The position numbers and the translations under genes are program-made. Shown here piece by piece: positions 49,001-60,628 of a stretch of DNA of 64,000 bases. The stretch's first letter is position 1. Each line of letters begins with the position of its first letter. The notes under the pieces are model-generated. The model was not told the DNA's origin. It saw only the letters and a program-made list of their open reading frames with translations, and ran no database searches. Location of the stretch: contig NC_040016.1 of assembly GCF_000972845.2 (NCBI RefSeq), forward strand, positions 4,732,701 through 4,796,700, given 5' to 3'. The DNA comes from Larimichthys crocea. Lineage: Eukaryota > Chordata > Actinopteri > Sciaenidae.

Positions 49001-52000
49001 GTTGTAAATATTGCGATATACAAATGCAAGTTGTATATATATGATTTAAAATTAGATTTTGGCTTTTAAATGTTGGCACTAGAGCGCCACCTAGTTGCAA
49101 TTCAGCAAAGTGGTAAAATGTAGCGATTGTTGTGGTATGTGCACGGCCATACTCACACTGAGACAACAGTACTCTGTCTATTAAAGCACTATGTCAGGAG
49201 GTACATAGTTTACATCAAGTACTACATTGAGACACAGCAATGGAATCTATGTATCAGGTAAAAAACCCTGCTCTGCCACACCTACATGCCTACTGTGACG
49301 TGTCCGTGTCTTATGTATTGAGTCAGTTACACACTGTACAGTGCCAGAAACAAGCTGTGGAGGAAGGAAGGAAAAAATGGGTGAAAATCTGGGAGAAATA
49401 TGGAAAATTGTGACCCTGGGAGCTTATTTGATTTTGATACTTTTTGTTTTTTCAACAGTTAATCACGTGTCCAACAGCATTGTACAAGTGTAATGCTAAA
49501 CTGGTGCTATCATAGGAATCATAGGATCTGGATTTTCTGGAGCTTGACACATAGGGGCTAAAAGGCAAGATACCTGAGTCTCTGCTCTGCTGATTTTGAC
49601 CATTATTTTTGATAATGGTATCTCTTGGAAGTCCTCCAGCTGTCTGGAAGGTACCTCTTTAGGAGAGGAGAAGAGAAATAAAACACATGCAGTAGAAAAG
49701 CATTGGTGTCCATGTGGCCTAGAAAATAAATTAAGGTTTGCTGAGGGATGAAGAGGAAGAAGGAGGATCATTGAGGATGCGAGGAGCAGTGAGGTGCAGA
49801 GAAAGATTCTGACAGGTCAAAAAAAAACCCAAAACATGGCATTACTTTATCAGATAATTTTATGTATTCTGTTGTGAAATATTTCCCTTGTCTTGGGACA
49901 TTAAATTCTCATCACACCCACAGTCTGGAACATAGTCTTTTTATCTGACCTTGTGCTCTCCCTCGCTCATCCCATCTGTCTCCACCAGTCTAGACAACTG
50001 ATAACCGCCTCTTTATTTCCATGTGACAGTTTATGACTCCTTCATTCTTCTCATGTATTTCTTTCTTATCTGAAGCTTTATAAAAATTGTACTTATTTCT
50101 GTGTGCTTCATTTGCTTCATGTTCTAAAGTTTAGAACATTCGTGAAGTGAACACTGAGGTTTGTGACACTTTGTTTTCAATCTTGGAACATATCAGCTAT
50201 TGTCTTACAATGATTTAACCTTTAAAGTCAACAGCTAACGTTTGAGAGCTTCAACAAACCAAGCTGCTTTGCTTCCACATGTACTCATTTTCATTCTCTT
50301 TATTTTATTGTTGCTGTCTGCTTTGTTTTGATTTTTCATTTGGATTTTTTTCCCTTTTACTTTGACTGCTTTTCTAGATGTCCCGGGAGGGGTTATGTAT
50401 GCTCTATGTTCCTGTAAATAATTTACTGAAAAAAAAAACCTACAAAAGTTTTGGGGGGAAGTCTTTAAAAACTTTAAAAAAGAGAAAGAGAGAGTGAAAT
50501 TTTTCAAGATGACTTCCAAGACTGGATTTCAGCCAATGTGTTTTGTCTCTTTTGCTCTCCACACAGACTGCAACCAAAGCCCGCACAAACGTGATTGGAC
50601 AGTACTACTTGGACTACCAGAACACTTCTGGTGCCAAAGTCTTGGTCTCTTGACTCGATTCTACATTTATATGCACATATCTCTTCAAAGAGATTACATT
50701 GTTCTCGTAGCACTTCCAGAAATTGAAATCACAAGGGTGAAGTGGTGAATAAAAACAGAATGAATGATATTGCAACAGCACTATTGATATTGTGTCAGGA
50801 TCTCCTAAAGTGGAGTTTCTGGGTGTTTGACAATGTTTATATCACATTAAAAAGGTTGTTATGATCGTTGACAATGTGTCTGTTGACAGGCTCATATAAA
50901 TGTGATTATTATATTGAAAGAAATAAGCATCAGTGTGAGTAAAATAAAACATAGTGATGTTTTGTTGATTGTTAATCTATTTTTTCAACTCCATAATTCG
51001 AATGCAACACACAAAGTGACAAGTGATCACTGTGTCATGGCAGATACTGTCAACTCATCATGTTTTCAGTCTATGGGGAACCCCATTTATATATTCAGGT
51101 TCTGCACACATACTGTATGCCCATAGGTACTGTCAGCTGGCCAAGCCCTGGGGTTTGAGTTGTCCTCTTATTCCCTTTCCTCCAAAGTTGTCTCCCAGTG
51201 AGGTCACTGTACCCAGAAGGCAGGATGTCAGACAGGGCAGAGCAGAGCTGCAGTGACAGGAGTGTGTCCTCCCGTCAACACAGACATGCCTGGGCACGAC
51301 TCGCGGGGATGATTGTGCTGATGCAGCATTCTGCAGGATGGAAACCTGTTGCTGCTTTTAGGCAGCATCTACATTTTTTGAATTAAAGTTGGCAGAGTCA
51401 TGATGACTGCAGCAGTGAAGCATTAAGTCATGGCTGTAGTTCATTATGCGACAGATTGGGTCAACGAGAGTCTCCTCATACAGTCAGAGACAACAGAGAA
51501 TCCCTGGAATCCCTTTCTTTCCTGGTACTGTAAACATCCTGAGCTCAATGTCTTCCCTCCATCATTCAGTGGTGTATTTATAGAGCTGCCGTGACTGCTG
51601 CTCTCAACACCGGCTAAATAATCTTGACATTATTCCCAGTTTAGACATAACTTGAAAGCCTCATCCAATTAGGTCAATCCCTGTCTGCAGGTTGCAATAA
51701 CTCACTCTAATGACTATGCAACATGGAGTGTGAGCAAAAGAGTAAACAGTGGAAATACACTAAACAAGAAAAGACTCTAACATTGTGTGCATACTTAAGA
51801 GTATCTAAAATGAATTTAAATTAACATGTTGCACTCAGCTTTATTACAATGATGCTGATGAGGGAGGCATGGTATCTCAAACAAGATTAACTTAGTAAAA
51901 GGACCTGACAGCTTGGTTTTGCACATCATTCTGTGGACTAGGCCTGATTTAGTATACGCCCATGTTAGTACAGTGTGGATGTTTGGAGAGTTTGATTAAA

Positions 52001-53145
52001 GCAACCATTTGTTTTATCTGTTTTATCAGAAAAGGTGGCGATCAGTGGCAGGAAAATAGTTGTTTACAGTTAAGATAGCAACAGTATCTTTTATTCATTG
52101 TGATATATGTGATTGACTTTTCATTATTTCTTCTTGGTATGTAAATTTCAATAGACTCAGCAGTCTAGATTCCACCTCCTCATGTCTCTCATACAGCTCA
52201 ATGTCTCCCCCTTCTGGCTATTAACATTTGAGCCCATGTGACCTCGACATAATCTCACAGACTGGTACATGTGTCTCTAGGGTGGAGATACTAGTTTCTG
52301 TGTTTCTTTTGTTTGATTGGAATGCAGACGTACATGTTCTCTGACATTGAAACTTAAAATATCACCTGTGTGTAAAACATTTCCTTCTGTTGTGCCAGCG
52401 GAGGCTGAACGTGGCCAGAGGTTACCAGATGTGGATGCAGCACAGCAGCTCAAGTTGAGAGAGAGGCAGCGTTTCTTTGAAGAGGTCTTCCAACATGATG
52501 TGGACGTGTACCTTTCCTCGGCACACCTTTGCATCCGAGACTATAAGAGACGTGAGTTGCACTGGTGGCACTTTTGTAAACCCATACACATGCACACACA
52601 AATGCACATTCATATACAGTTTCACAACATTTCATTGCTTCACTTCTCTGGCAGCTCCAATCGGCAGTATCTCATCCATGGAGGTTAACGTGGACTTGCT
52701 GGACCAGATGGAGCTGATTGACATTTCTGACCATGAGACTTTGGATGTCTTCTTCAGCTCTGGGGGAGAAGATGGAGTCCTAACCTCCCCACTGCCAGGT
52801 ATAGAAACCAGAAATAGAACAAATATGACAAGACACACAGTGTACAGTTACATTTCTAACAAATGTTCTGATCTGATTACAGTCCAAGGAAACAACAACA
52901 ACAATGAGGAAGTCATCAGTAATGGACTCTTTCGACATGTCCTTGAGGGTCTTGAGGCCAAGTCCCGCATGTCTTCCACATCTTCAAACTCTTCTTCCGA
53001 CAGCCAGATTGTCAATGCCAATGGAGGAGACACCCCTGTAGTCAGGTCAGATGATGAGGAAACGCACACCAGCACAGTCAAGAGGAGAGCCACACCTCCA
53101 GAGATAGAGAAGGTGAAAAGTCAGACTCCTTCATCGTCTTCGTAG
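40460..53145 (+). CDS. dbndd2: Dysbindin domain-containing protein 2-like
   Basis: DBNDD2 is a small protein with the C-terminal part of the dysbindin domain, reported to bind casein kinase 1. Exons are 40460-40502, 52399-52551, 52655-52798 and 52883-53145. They sum to 603 nt, giving 200 aa in consistent phase. The core LKLRERQRFFEEVFQHD is followed by PPIGSISSMEVNVDLLDQME and LIDISDHETLDVFFSSGGED, close to human DBNDD2 (PPIGSISSMEVNVD) and less close to DBNDD1. The C-terminal 90 residues are Ser/Thr/Asn/Glu-rich, with a serine-rich stretch and TPVVRSDDEE, as in DBNDD2. Exon 1 (MSSSSANLHNKRLP) is the least certain part: it is short and separated by an intron of about 11.9 kb, but it has a perfect GTGAGT donor and fitting phase. 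A transcript starting nearer exon 2 is possible. Confidence 0.82.
42055..42240 (+). repeat. Interspersed-repeat fragment
   Basis: Phrases 'aacaaatctgctgacctctt' and 'gcagacacaagctgtaaaca' resemble a recurrent percomorph non-autonomous repeat remembered from other fish sequence. Borders approximate; possibly the same family as 43440-43745. Confidence 0.4.
43440..43745 (+). repeat. Interspersed-repeat copy
   Basis: Contains 'gaggagcagatatttccctt', 'caggagttggtagagaccaa' and 'ctgctgcccccaagtggcta', phrases I associate with a dispersed percomorph element. No open reading frame of note. Recalled, not searched. Confidence 0.45.
45978..46073. repeat. (GATA)n microsatellite
   Basis: About 96 bp of uninterrupted GATA tetranucleotides (about 24 units). 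The Ser-Ile-Tyr-Leu repeat frame across it is an artefact. Confidence 0.97.
47191..47780. repeat. Long polypurine (GA-rich) tract
   Basis: About 590 bp in which the plus strand is overwhelmingly A and G, made of irregular GAAAGACAGA/GAGA/AAGAAA words. The 241-codon minus-strand frame over it is Ser/Leu/Phe low-complexity sequence with no known domain and is not a gene. Confidence 0.85.
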
Positions 53146-53615
53146 AACACAACCTCTCCAGGATGCATCATCACCTTCAGCACAATAGTTGACACCTTGG
53201 CTGGGGGCAAAGAGAGGACATGAGAGAAGCCTGTTTGCTGTGACTGTTCTCCCACACCCTGGCTCTGTTCACTGCTTTCAACCTTTCCTTTGATTTATGA
53301 TGTAGGTTGGGTTCTCTGTGTGTTTTGGAGGTGGGGACCATGAACTGTAAATATGATGTCCTATTAATTTTCACCTTTTTCCATTCTTGATTTGTTCCCC
53401 TGTTTTTGACAACAGATGATAAACATCATGATGAACGATGAATTTTGGACATTACTAACATGACCCGACATGATAGAAAAGCAGTGAATGGATTAAACAA
53501 ATAGTTGGATGATTTGAGGTGTAATTTGGCAGTATAAATTAAAATATATTGTCCCACCAATGCAAATTCTGTTTCATAGTTCTAATTTTAAATAAATCTC
53601 TCACAAGAATTGTTT
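53146..53615 (+). other. dbndd2: dbndd2 3' untranslated region
   Basis: From the stop codon to an AATAAA at 53591-53596, with a second AATAAA near 53624. The cleavage point is inferred. Confidence 0.5.
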
Positions 53616-53913
53616 GCTTTACCAATAAATAAAGAGGGAAAAATGCATTCACATGTGTCTAAGAATCAACAAAATAGTTGTTGGGTATATCAAGGTGCTG
53701 TTATGACTGTAAACAAGTGCTTCCAGGCAGTCAAAATGATGCGTCAGGGGAAGCTGGAAAACGCCACAACCAGAACTTACAGGGCAGCCTCATAACAAGC
53801 CTGTGAAGGTTGAAGAGTGCAGAGACCTTTCAATGTATGTTGAATCAAATACAGAAAAAGAGAAAAGACACCATCATGTATCTTAACGGTTTGAAAGGTT
53901 GTTGACGAAATGT

Positions 53914-53916
<3 letters not shown>

Positions 53917-53984
<68 letters not shown>

Positions 53985-54052
53985 CACACACACACACACA
54001 AACAAACACACACACACACACACAAAACACACACACACACACACACACACAC
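53917..54052. repeat. Compound (CA)n microsatellite upstream of cdh26
   Basis: About 135 bp of CA dinucleotides interrupted by AAAACAC and AAACAAAC variants. It ends about 130 bp before the cdh26 start codon. Frames through it are artefacts. Confidence 0.95.
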
Positions 54053-54179
54053 AACCTATGATTTTCACGTGTGTGGGTGTGTGGAGGAGGGAGGAGAGAG
54101 GGCAGGGTTTTGTTTGCCTATGTTCAGTAAAGCCAGCCTTCAAACACTCTGAACTGAACTGGATGAACGAAGAGACATC

Positions 54180-57100
54180 ATGCTCTGCTTCTTTCTGCTG
54201 GTAACACCGACTTCAAATCTTATTTAATATGAATTAATTTAAGATTTAACGCTATGACTTGATTTTGCAACAATTTTTATATTTGTAACATTTCAACTGT
54301 TTCTTTGTCTGCTGATGTTTAACAGATTATCTGCAGAGTATCTGTGACGCTTCATGAACACAAACGTGTAAAACAGCTAAACTGAATCGACTAATGAACA
54401 GTTGAAATGTAACACAAATACTGTATTAAAGTTTGACAATGTTGCTGTAATCTACATAATACGGTTGCAAGAGTTTAATTATTGCCTATAAAAACAGTAA
54501 CTTATTTTTAAAATCTATTATCTATTGTCTATTATCTATCTATTTTTACTATTTCCACAGAACCCAAACAACCCATTGTGATTGGGTTGTTTGGTTTCTG
54601 TGGAAATGCCATTGGATACATTTCATTGGAACTAGTCAAACAACTAACTGTGCAACGGAGTGTGAAACATCAGAGTAGATGAAAGTAGACAGACAATAAA
54701 TAACTTAAAGATGACATAAATCCTGCGGAAATATTTTTGCTTTGCATACTATGATCCTTGGTGAAACTTTGCAATTCAGGTTTGGGCGGTTGTCTTTCAG
54801 GTTTATTATTGGTCAATTGCAACATGCTCAGGGCTGCTAAGTCGCCAGAAAAGGGCTTGGATAATTGACTCCTTCACGATCGAGGAGGGGCATAAGGGGC
54901 CTTTCCCATACGAGCTGGGCAAGGTGAGAAAACCACTGTGTAAGGCAAATTAGTCAGACTTTATGCCAACATAAAATTCACTAAAAAAGGCTGAAACTGA
55001 AACTCAAACAGCAATTTATACAACCACTGATTCTAATAAATACAGTTATGAAACTGCAGTCTTTAATTTTTTGTCCATATCTGTCTTTAATAAGCTTCAG
55101 TTTGTCATTTTCTTCAATCTTTATGACTTCTTCCTCTGAAGCTGACGCTTGTTGTTATGTTGTAGATACATATGGAGCAGAAATATCGAGTACACTTTGA
55201 ACTCCATGGGCAAGGAGTGGATAAGTACCCAAAGGGTCTCCTCTCCATTGATAAAGAGTCTGGCATGGTGTATGTTCACAGGGCGGTGGACTATGAGGAC
55301 ATTACAATACTTAAGGTTAGACTCAACACATATTACTTTACTACCAAGTTGCTATGTTGTTGTACTCTAGATTGTTGTAAACCTGTAGTTGTAATGACTT
55401 CATGATTTTTCACAACAGGATGAGTAGAAATTCTTGTTTGATCATGTCTTACTATTGTAACTATAAACATACATTCCTTAGTGTCTGTATATAGTCATAG
55501 TCATAGTATAGTCATTGGTAATATGGGGCTTCAAAAGAAGGTTTTAGTACAAAGGAAGCCATATCCAGGAAACAAAGGGAGAATATATCATTACAGCTGA
55601 ACTGGATTTTGTCTCTCAGCACTTGGAATCGCCTTAGGAGGGTTTGAAAATAGACTTGAGGAAATGTGTACTGAAGTTTTCAAATCACAATATAAAAGAC
55701 ATTTTTCACACATCATATTTTTTCTTTACATTTTGATTAACTTTGATTCATATCTTACAATCTGTAGCTGAGATTTCAGGCCATGAAGGACGTTTTAGTA
55801 GACACTAGCTTGGGAGTTGAGATTTCCATAAAGGACATCAACGACAACCCGCCACGCTTTCTGAGGGATCTGTATGAAATTAACCTTTCTGAGGGAGATC
55901 CACAAGGTACAGATTATAATAAACCACTTCATTATTTTTACTTTTTGGTTATCTACAATATTTATAAAGTATGACCCTTTATTTGTTTTTGAACAGATGT
56001 TTTTGTAATTTCCTGACAGGCACTCATGTCCTGACGGTGGTGGCCTTTGACATAGACAAGCCAGGAACACTAAACTCAACGTTCCACTATGAAATCAAAT
56101 CTGTGTCTCCGGCTGTGACAGACACTGAGTTCTATGTTAACGAAGTTGGAGCAGTCTCATTCAAAGGATGTTTAGATCATCAGGCAAGAGAATTTAATAC
56201 TATGATGTGTGGTGTTTGTAGATACAGTATGTCAGTATGCTTTGAGCTCTGTTTAATTACATATATAAAAAACACGTACCTGAACTGAAATTACCTGCAG
56301 AGTGAGTTTCTAAAGAAGTAATTCGATGTTTATATGTGTCTCGCTGAAGCTGGACATGCTCCAAAACTAACATCACATTCAGTAGATATATTCCAAAGTA
56401 AAGGGTACATCTGTGATGAACACATTTAAAACATTACATACTGTGCAAAATACAATTGAACACTGGTCATCTAAACTGTCTTTATTTGTTTATATTAAGG
56501 TGGCTGACAAGTTTACAGTGTTGGTGGAGGCCATAGACCATGGTGAAGTAGTCAGGCTGTCCAGTTCAACCACTGTCATTGTGCATGTGCAGGATGGGAA
56601 CAACAACCGGCCAACCATTACAGGACAAACAGTAGGTTCATGACATCACAAGAATAGGTGCTTGTCAACTACAAGTTAACTAAGACAATACACGCATTAA
56701 CACAAGGTGTGTACATGCTTGATAGTAACAGTAGGAAGTGTATTAAGTAGTTTTGACCTCTGGTTTTGTACAACAGGGATCTGGCAAAGTAAAAGAAGGG
56801 AAGATTGGGGTTTCTCCTCTGCGCCTGCATGTGACAGATAGAGACACCCCGAACAGCCCAGCATGGAGGGCTAAATACACCATACACGGTGACAACGAGG
56901 GGTACTTCAAGATAGAAACAGACCCAGACACCAATGATGGAATCCTGACAGTAGTAAAAGTAGGTGTTGTTTAACTGCATGCTTTACATTACAGTGACAC
57001 ACACCTCTCGTATGATATGCAGTTATTACACACCTGTTTGTTATGTGTGGTGTCTGCTCGCGCTTAAAGTCAACATGTTTAAAATCTGTGCTTTAAATTT

Positions 57101-60100
57101 GAAATGTTTTTTGAATAACGCATATAATAAATGAACATTTTAATGTAACTACTCTATAATTTCAGCCTTTAGACTATGAGGAGGGAGCGCAAAGGAATCT
57201 GTCCATCTCGGTGGAAAACGAGATGCCATATTTCTCCTGTAAAGTGGAGCAAAGGACGTCCTCAGGCTTATGGAAAGTTGACACAAGCACAGGAGATGGT
57301 ACTGCTGGAGATCTGTCTCACTCTGTTTCAGTCCTCATTGAAGTTGAGGACACCAACGACCCCCCGATGTTCACCGTGACTGTCAAACAGGCCATGCTGG
57401 AGGAGAACGCACCAATTGGAACCTGGGTAGAGAAAATGACTGCTGTCGACCATGACTCCAGTCATGCAAGAGATTTTGTGTAAGTGGGAAGTTTTTTTCC
57501 AACGTGTTTGAGCTCTTACATGGGACCTGCTACAGTCTCTATAAACAGATATTTGCATATGAGTGCAGAATCTACTGGCTAGATTTTTGTATTGGAAGCA
57601 TTCTGGTTTCCGTTTGTAGGCCAAGTAGTTGTTGCCCAATCATGTTTGAGTGGGCTTTGGTTACAACTGTCCATGTGGGGAGTAAAAGAGTTGGAATGCA
57701 TTGGCTGCAATAAACCTATGAGTTATATTTATTAGCTTTTTTTAAAGGTTATCATAATCACATGCAGATATTTATTTATTAACAGAAATGTGTCTTTCTG
57801 ATCATTCTTGTGTATCATGTTGCTGATTAGACTTGTGCATTGCCCCGATTGTCATCGTCAGACGATTGTCAGACAATTTGATTGCTTGCTGGATTGCAAT
57901 AATAAAGCAAACTGTGTTTGTTCCAGGTACAAGATAGGAAGTGATCCTGCTGGCTGGCTGACTGTGGATCCCCACACAGGAGACATCACAACAGTTAACA
58001 CACCTGACAGAGAATCTCCTCATGTTGTTAACGGCACCTACACCATCTTACTGAATGCAGTGGATAATGGTAAAACTGTGTTGCTTTTGGCATGGACGCA
58101 CACCAAATACAATTGATGAGATTGCTTTGTGAAGCTTTTTTTTTTTTTTTAATCTTGGACAGGGGACCCACCTATGACAGGCACAGCCACACTGAGCATC
58201 CATGTGACAGACATGAACGACAACGTGCCTCAGCCCACTGTGGAAACTGTGGATGTGTGTCTGTCTGACAACGTCACCACCACTGACATCACAGCTTTTG
58301 ACCCAGATGGAATTCCCTTTGGAGGGCCATTCACATTTGAACTGCTGGAGGATGTCAAAGGAAAATGGAAACTGAGTCCCTCATATGGTAGAAAGATCTA
58401 TGCTATGTAGAGAAATATTATAGCAAACATAAACAAACCAAACAAACATGTAATTTTGTGATCATTTCTCATAGGTTACACAACTGGCCTGGTGAAGGAG
58501 CCCGGTGTGTATGCTGGCCCATACACAATTGTTCTGAAGATCTCTGATTTGCAGGGGAAGTTTGGTGTTTACAACATCAATGTGACTGTGTGCGACTGTT
58601 CTGTGACGCCCAACTGCAGAATCCGCCGAAACACTGCCACGAAAGCTGCCACTGGTGCTATCGGCATAGTGTTTGCCTCACTGTTTTTACTCCTGTGTAA
58701 GAATCTGAATCATTGCTGTTCATTAGTCTTGGAGTACACTGTAATGCATATTGTTACAGTTCTGATAACTCACTGCAAGTTACATTTTGTCTTCTCTGTC
58801 CTACTGTTAGTTCTGTTGCTGTTGGCATTTACCATGACTTCCAAAAAAGAGTTCACCACACTGCAGACCGATGACTCCTTTGGAGAAACCCTCCTTGCAT
58901 CAAATGTTGAGAGACCAGGAACAGACTGCAAGGTCACTGCTCAAAAACATTTGCAAATAAACCAGTGACACATTTCCAGATTTCTCTTCATGCATTGTTT
59001 TTTTTCTATTTAAAGATACCAGAAACTTCCCTGGCAGCGTCCACTGATAAGAAGCACCAAGACTTATCTGATCGGCAAGATGGAATGCAACATAGATGGC
59101 TTTCAAAGGTGGGTGCGGGTGTAAATGAAAGTACAAAAATGTTCCAATGTTCAAACCGCAACATTTAGAGCAGATCTGTGTAACACTTTTCAGATTTGCT
59201 ACACTAAATTGTAATTAGGTGAATGGTGTTAGTGTTATTCCCACTTTGCACCCCTTGTACCTGTTTCTGACTATGTAACTTTGTGCTCTGTGAGAAGAAC
59301 TGAATGTGTAAAGTCACACACCATCAACTATTTCACTTACTTTGGTGGAACTGGATCACATTTAATGCAGAATGTTTTCTGGTTGACCCTCTGATGTCCT
59401 CTGTCTGCTCTGCCTCAACTCTTGCTTATTGACAGTTTCCTGATGGACAGTAAAGTGGTGTGAACTACAGCTGACTGTGAGCTCAGAGCACCAAAGTGTG
59501 TTAGTGTTTTTACCACAGATGTTTTGGACTACTGGGAAGAGGAGGTTTTCAGCCCAGGAGGGTGGGGAAATACTAAGTGAGAGCAGAGCAGGTGTTGTGC
59601 CACACCCGGAGCTGGGCAATGTAACTATGTTTAGCTGCCTCTATGGACATTAACAGAGGAAAGGAGGAGGAAGCTAAAAGCTAAGAAGAGAAAAGGGTAG
59701 AGTGACTGAGCAGAAGCCGAAGCATTGTGGAAAGACAGACGCCGAGCTGGGCTTCTTGTTGTTAGACTAGTAATTATAACTTGCTATGTCTTGTGTTGTT
59801 GCACCTTCTTGATAATTGGCGGTCATTAGTTTATGATCATAAGTAATATAATTACAACTAATACAGCTGTATTCGTGAGTACAGCTGTCCGTGATGTTCA
59901 CAGCAGCTGTAATGCGCTTAAACTGAGGGTTCTAAATTGCAAAGATATTAATTTTTAATGCAGTTAACTCAACTGTTTATCAGTTGCTCTCTTCAATCTG
60001 CTCAACAGGATATGGCGCAAAACTTCACCTACAAACACTTTGGAAGAAATATTACGGAAGATCGCTCCTACCAATTCAATGAGTACCAGGTAATATACAC

Positions 60101-60628
60101 TCAGTCACCTGTTCATTCAAATACTAATTTTTTTTATTTACTCTCCTAGTTCAATCACTCTCTCCTCTAATCTTAGACAAACTGGTATTCTCAAAGAGAC
60201 AATGACTACCACCACACTCATGGCATGAGCAAAATGGATTTCCGCCACACAAGGAACTTAAGCTATGTGCCAGATTCAGCTATCCAGGCCCTGCTTCATC
60301 GGGTTGGTAGTACATTTACAGATCATAATGTCTACTCTGCTGCAAAAGCTGTTGTAAATGCATGCAGCAGTTAAATGAGCAGTTTTACTCTAGACTTTAA
60401 TTTTCCACTTTCCTGCAGAGGCTCTCCTCACTCCAGAAGACAGGGGATGACCTACTGGACTATCAGCCTCACATCTATGCAGATGAAGGGGACTGTGGCA
60501 CCCTCTCAGAGCTGGAACAGATTACCATCCGTGACAATGATGACGCTTTCCAGAAAGCACTGGAAGATTTGGGCTCCAAGTTCAACGAACTGGCTTCCAT
60601 TTGCAGGCCACCACATTTACAAATCTGA
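54180..60628 (+). CDS. cdh26: Cadherin-26
   Basis: CDH26 is an epithelial calcium-dependent adhesion protein. Exons: 54180-54200, 54801-54923, 55166-55315, 55768-55906, 56020-56183, 56500-56631, 56777-56959, 57166-57479, 57927-58069, 58163-58387, 58475-58696, 58811-58932, 59016-59108, 60009-60089, 60177-60302, 60419-60628. They sum to 2448 nt, giving 815 aa (human about 832). A signal peptide (1-20) is followed almost at once by the furin site RQKR (22-25) and mature AWIIDSF, with the cadherin Trp2 at residue 27. Calcium-motif linkers are DINDNPPRF, DGNNNRP, DTNDPPMF and DMNDNVPQP. The phrases RVDRDT-like VTDRDTPNSPAWRAKYTIHG and PLDYEEGAQ match human CDH26 closely. The membrane segment is about 589-613 (GAIGIVFASLFLLL then LLLLAF). 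The cytoplasmic tail ends in FQKALEDLGSKFNELASIC, like the catenin-binding end of classical cadherins. One intron (after 56183) has a GC donor. Exon 1 is short and inferred from the signal peptide and phase. Confidence 0.93.
54201..54800 (+). other. cdh26: cdh26 intron 1 with a long hairpin
   Basis: A 600-bp phase-0 intron inside the signal-peptide coding part. Its main feature is an almost perfect inverted repeat at 54551-54607. Confidence 0.6.
54551..54607. repeat. Near-perfect inverted repeat (hairpin)
   Basis: Left arm 54551-54575 (ATTTCCACAGAACCCAAAC...) and right arm 54583-54607 are reverse complements over 25 bp with a single mismatch, around a 7-nt loop TTGTGAT. RNA from either strand would form a stable stem-loop. 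It could be a tiny palindromic element, a small-RNA precursor or a chance local inversion; the sequence alone does not decide. Confidence 0.9.
55316..55767 (+). other. cdh26: cdh26 intron 3
   Basis: A 452-bp phase-0 intron within the first cadherin repeat. A small 'tagtcata' tandem lies at about 55493-55510. Nothing else seen. Confidence 0.7.
56184..56499 (+). other. cdh26: cdh26 intron 5 (GC-AG)
   Basis: A 316-bp phase-0 intron with donor CAG|GCAAGA in place of GT and acceptor TTAAG. Protein continuity (GCLDHQ|VADKFTVLVEA) against the human protein supports this junction. Confidence 0.8.
57480..57926 (+). other. cdh26: cdh26 intron 8
   Basis: A 447-bp phase-2 intron with donor GTAAGT and acceptor TTCCAG. 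Nothing else recognised. Confidence 0.7.
59109..60008 (+). other. cdh26: cdh26 intron 13
   Basis: A 900-bp phase-0 intron within the cytoplasmic-tail coding part. No coding or repeat structure recognised. Confidence 0.7.

Larger units (their letters stand above)
40503..52398 (+). other. dbndd2: dbndd2 intron 1 (large)
   Basis: An intron of about 11.9 kb. It includes CA runs (41076-41127, 44837-44852), two interspersed-repeat pieces (about 42055-42240 and 43440-43745), a GATA microsatellite (45978-46073) and a long polypurine tract (47191-47780). Open frames on either strand are low-complexity or short. No nested gene recognised, though distant regulatory DNA may lie here. Confidence 0.6.

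Noticed and set aside
53777..54204. Cys-Val and Thr-His repeat frames
   Set aside because: These are translations of the CA microsatellite. The only real coding part nearby is the seven-codon cdh26 exon 1 at 54180-54200.
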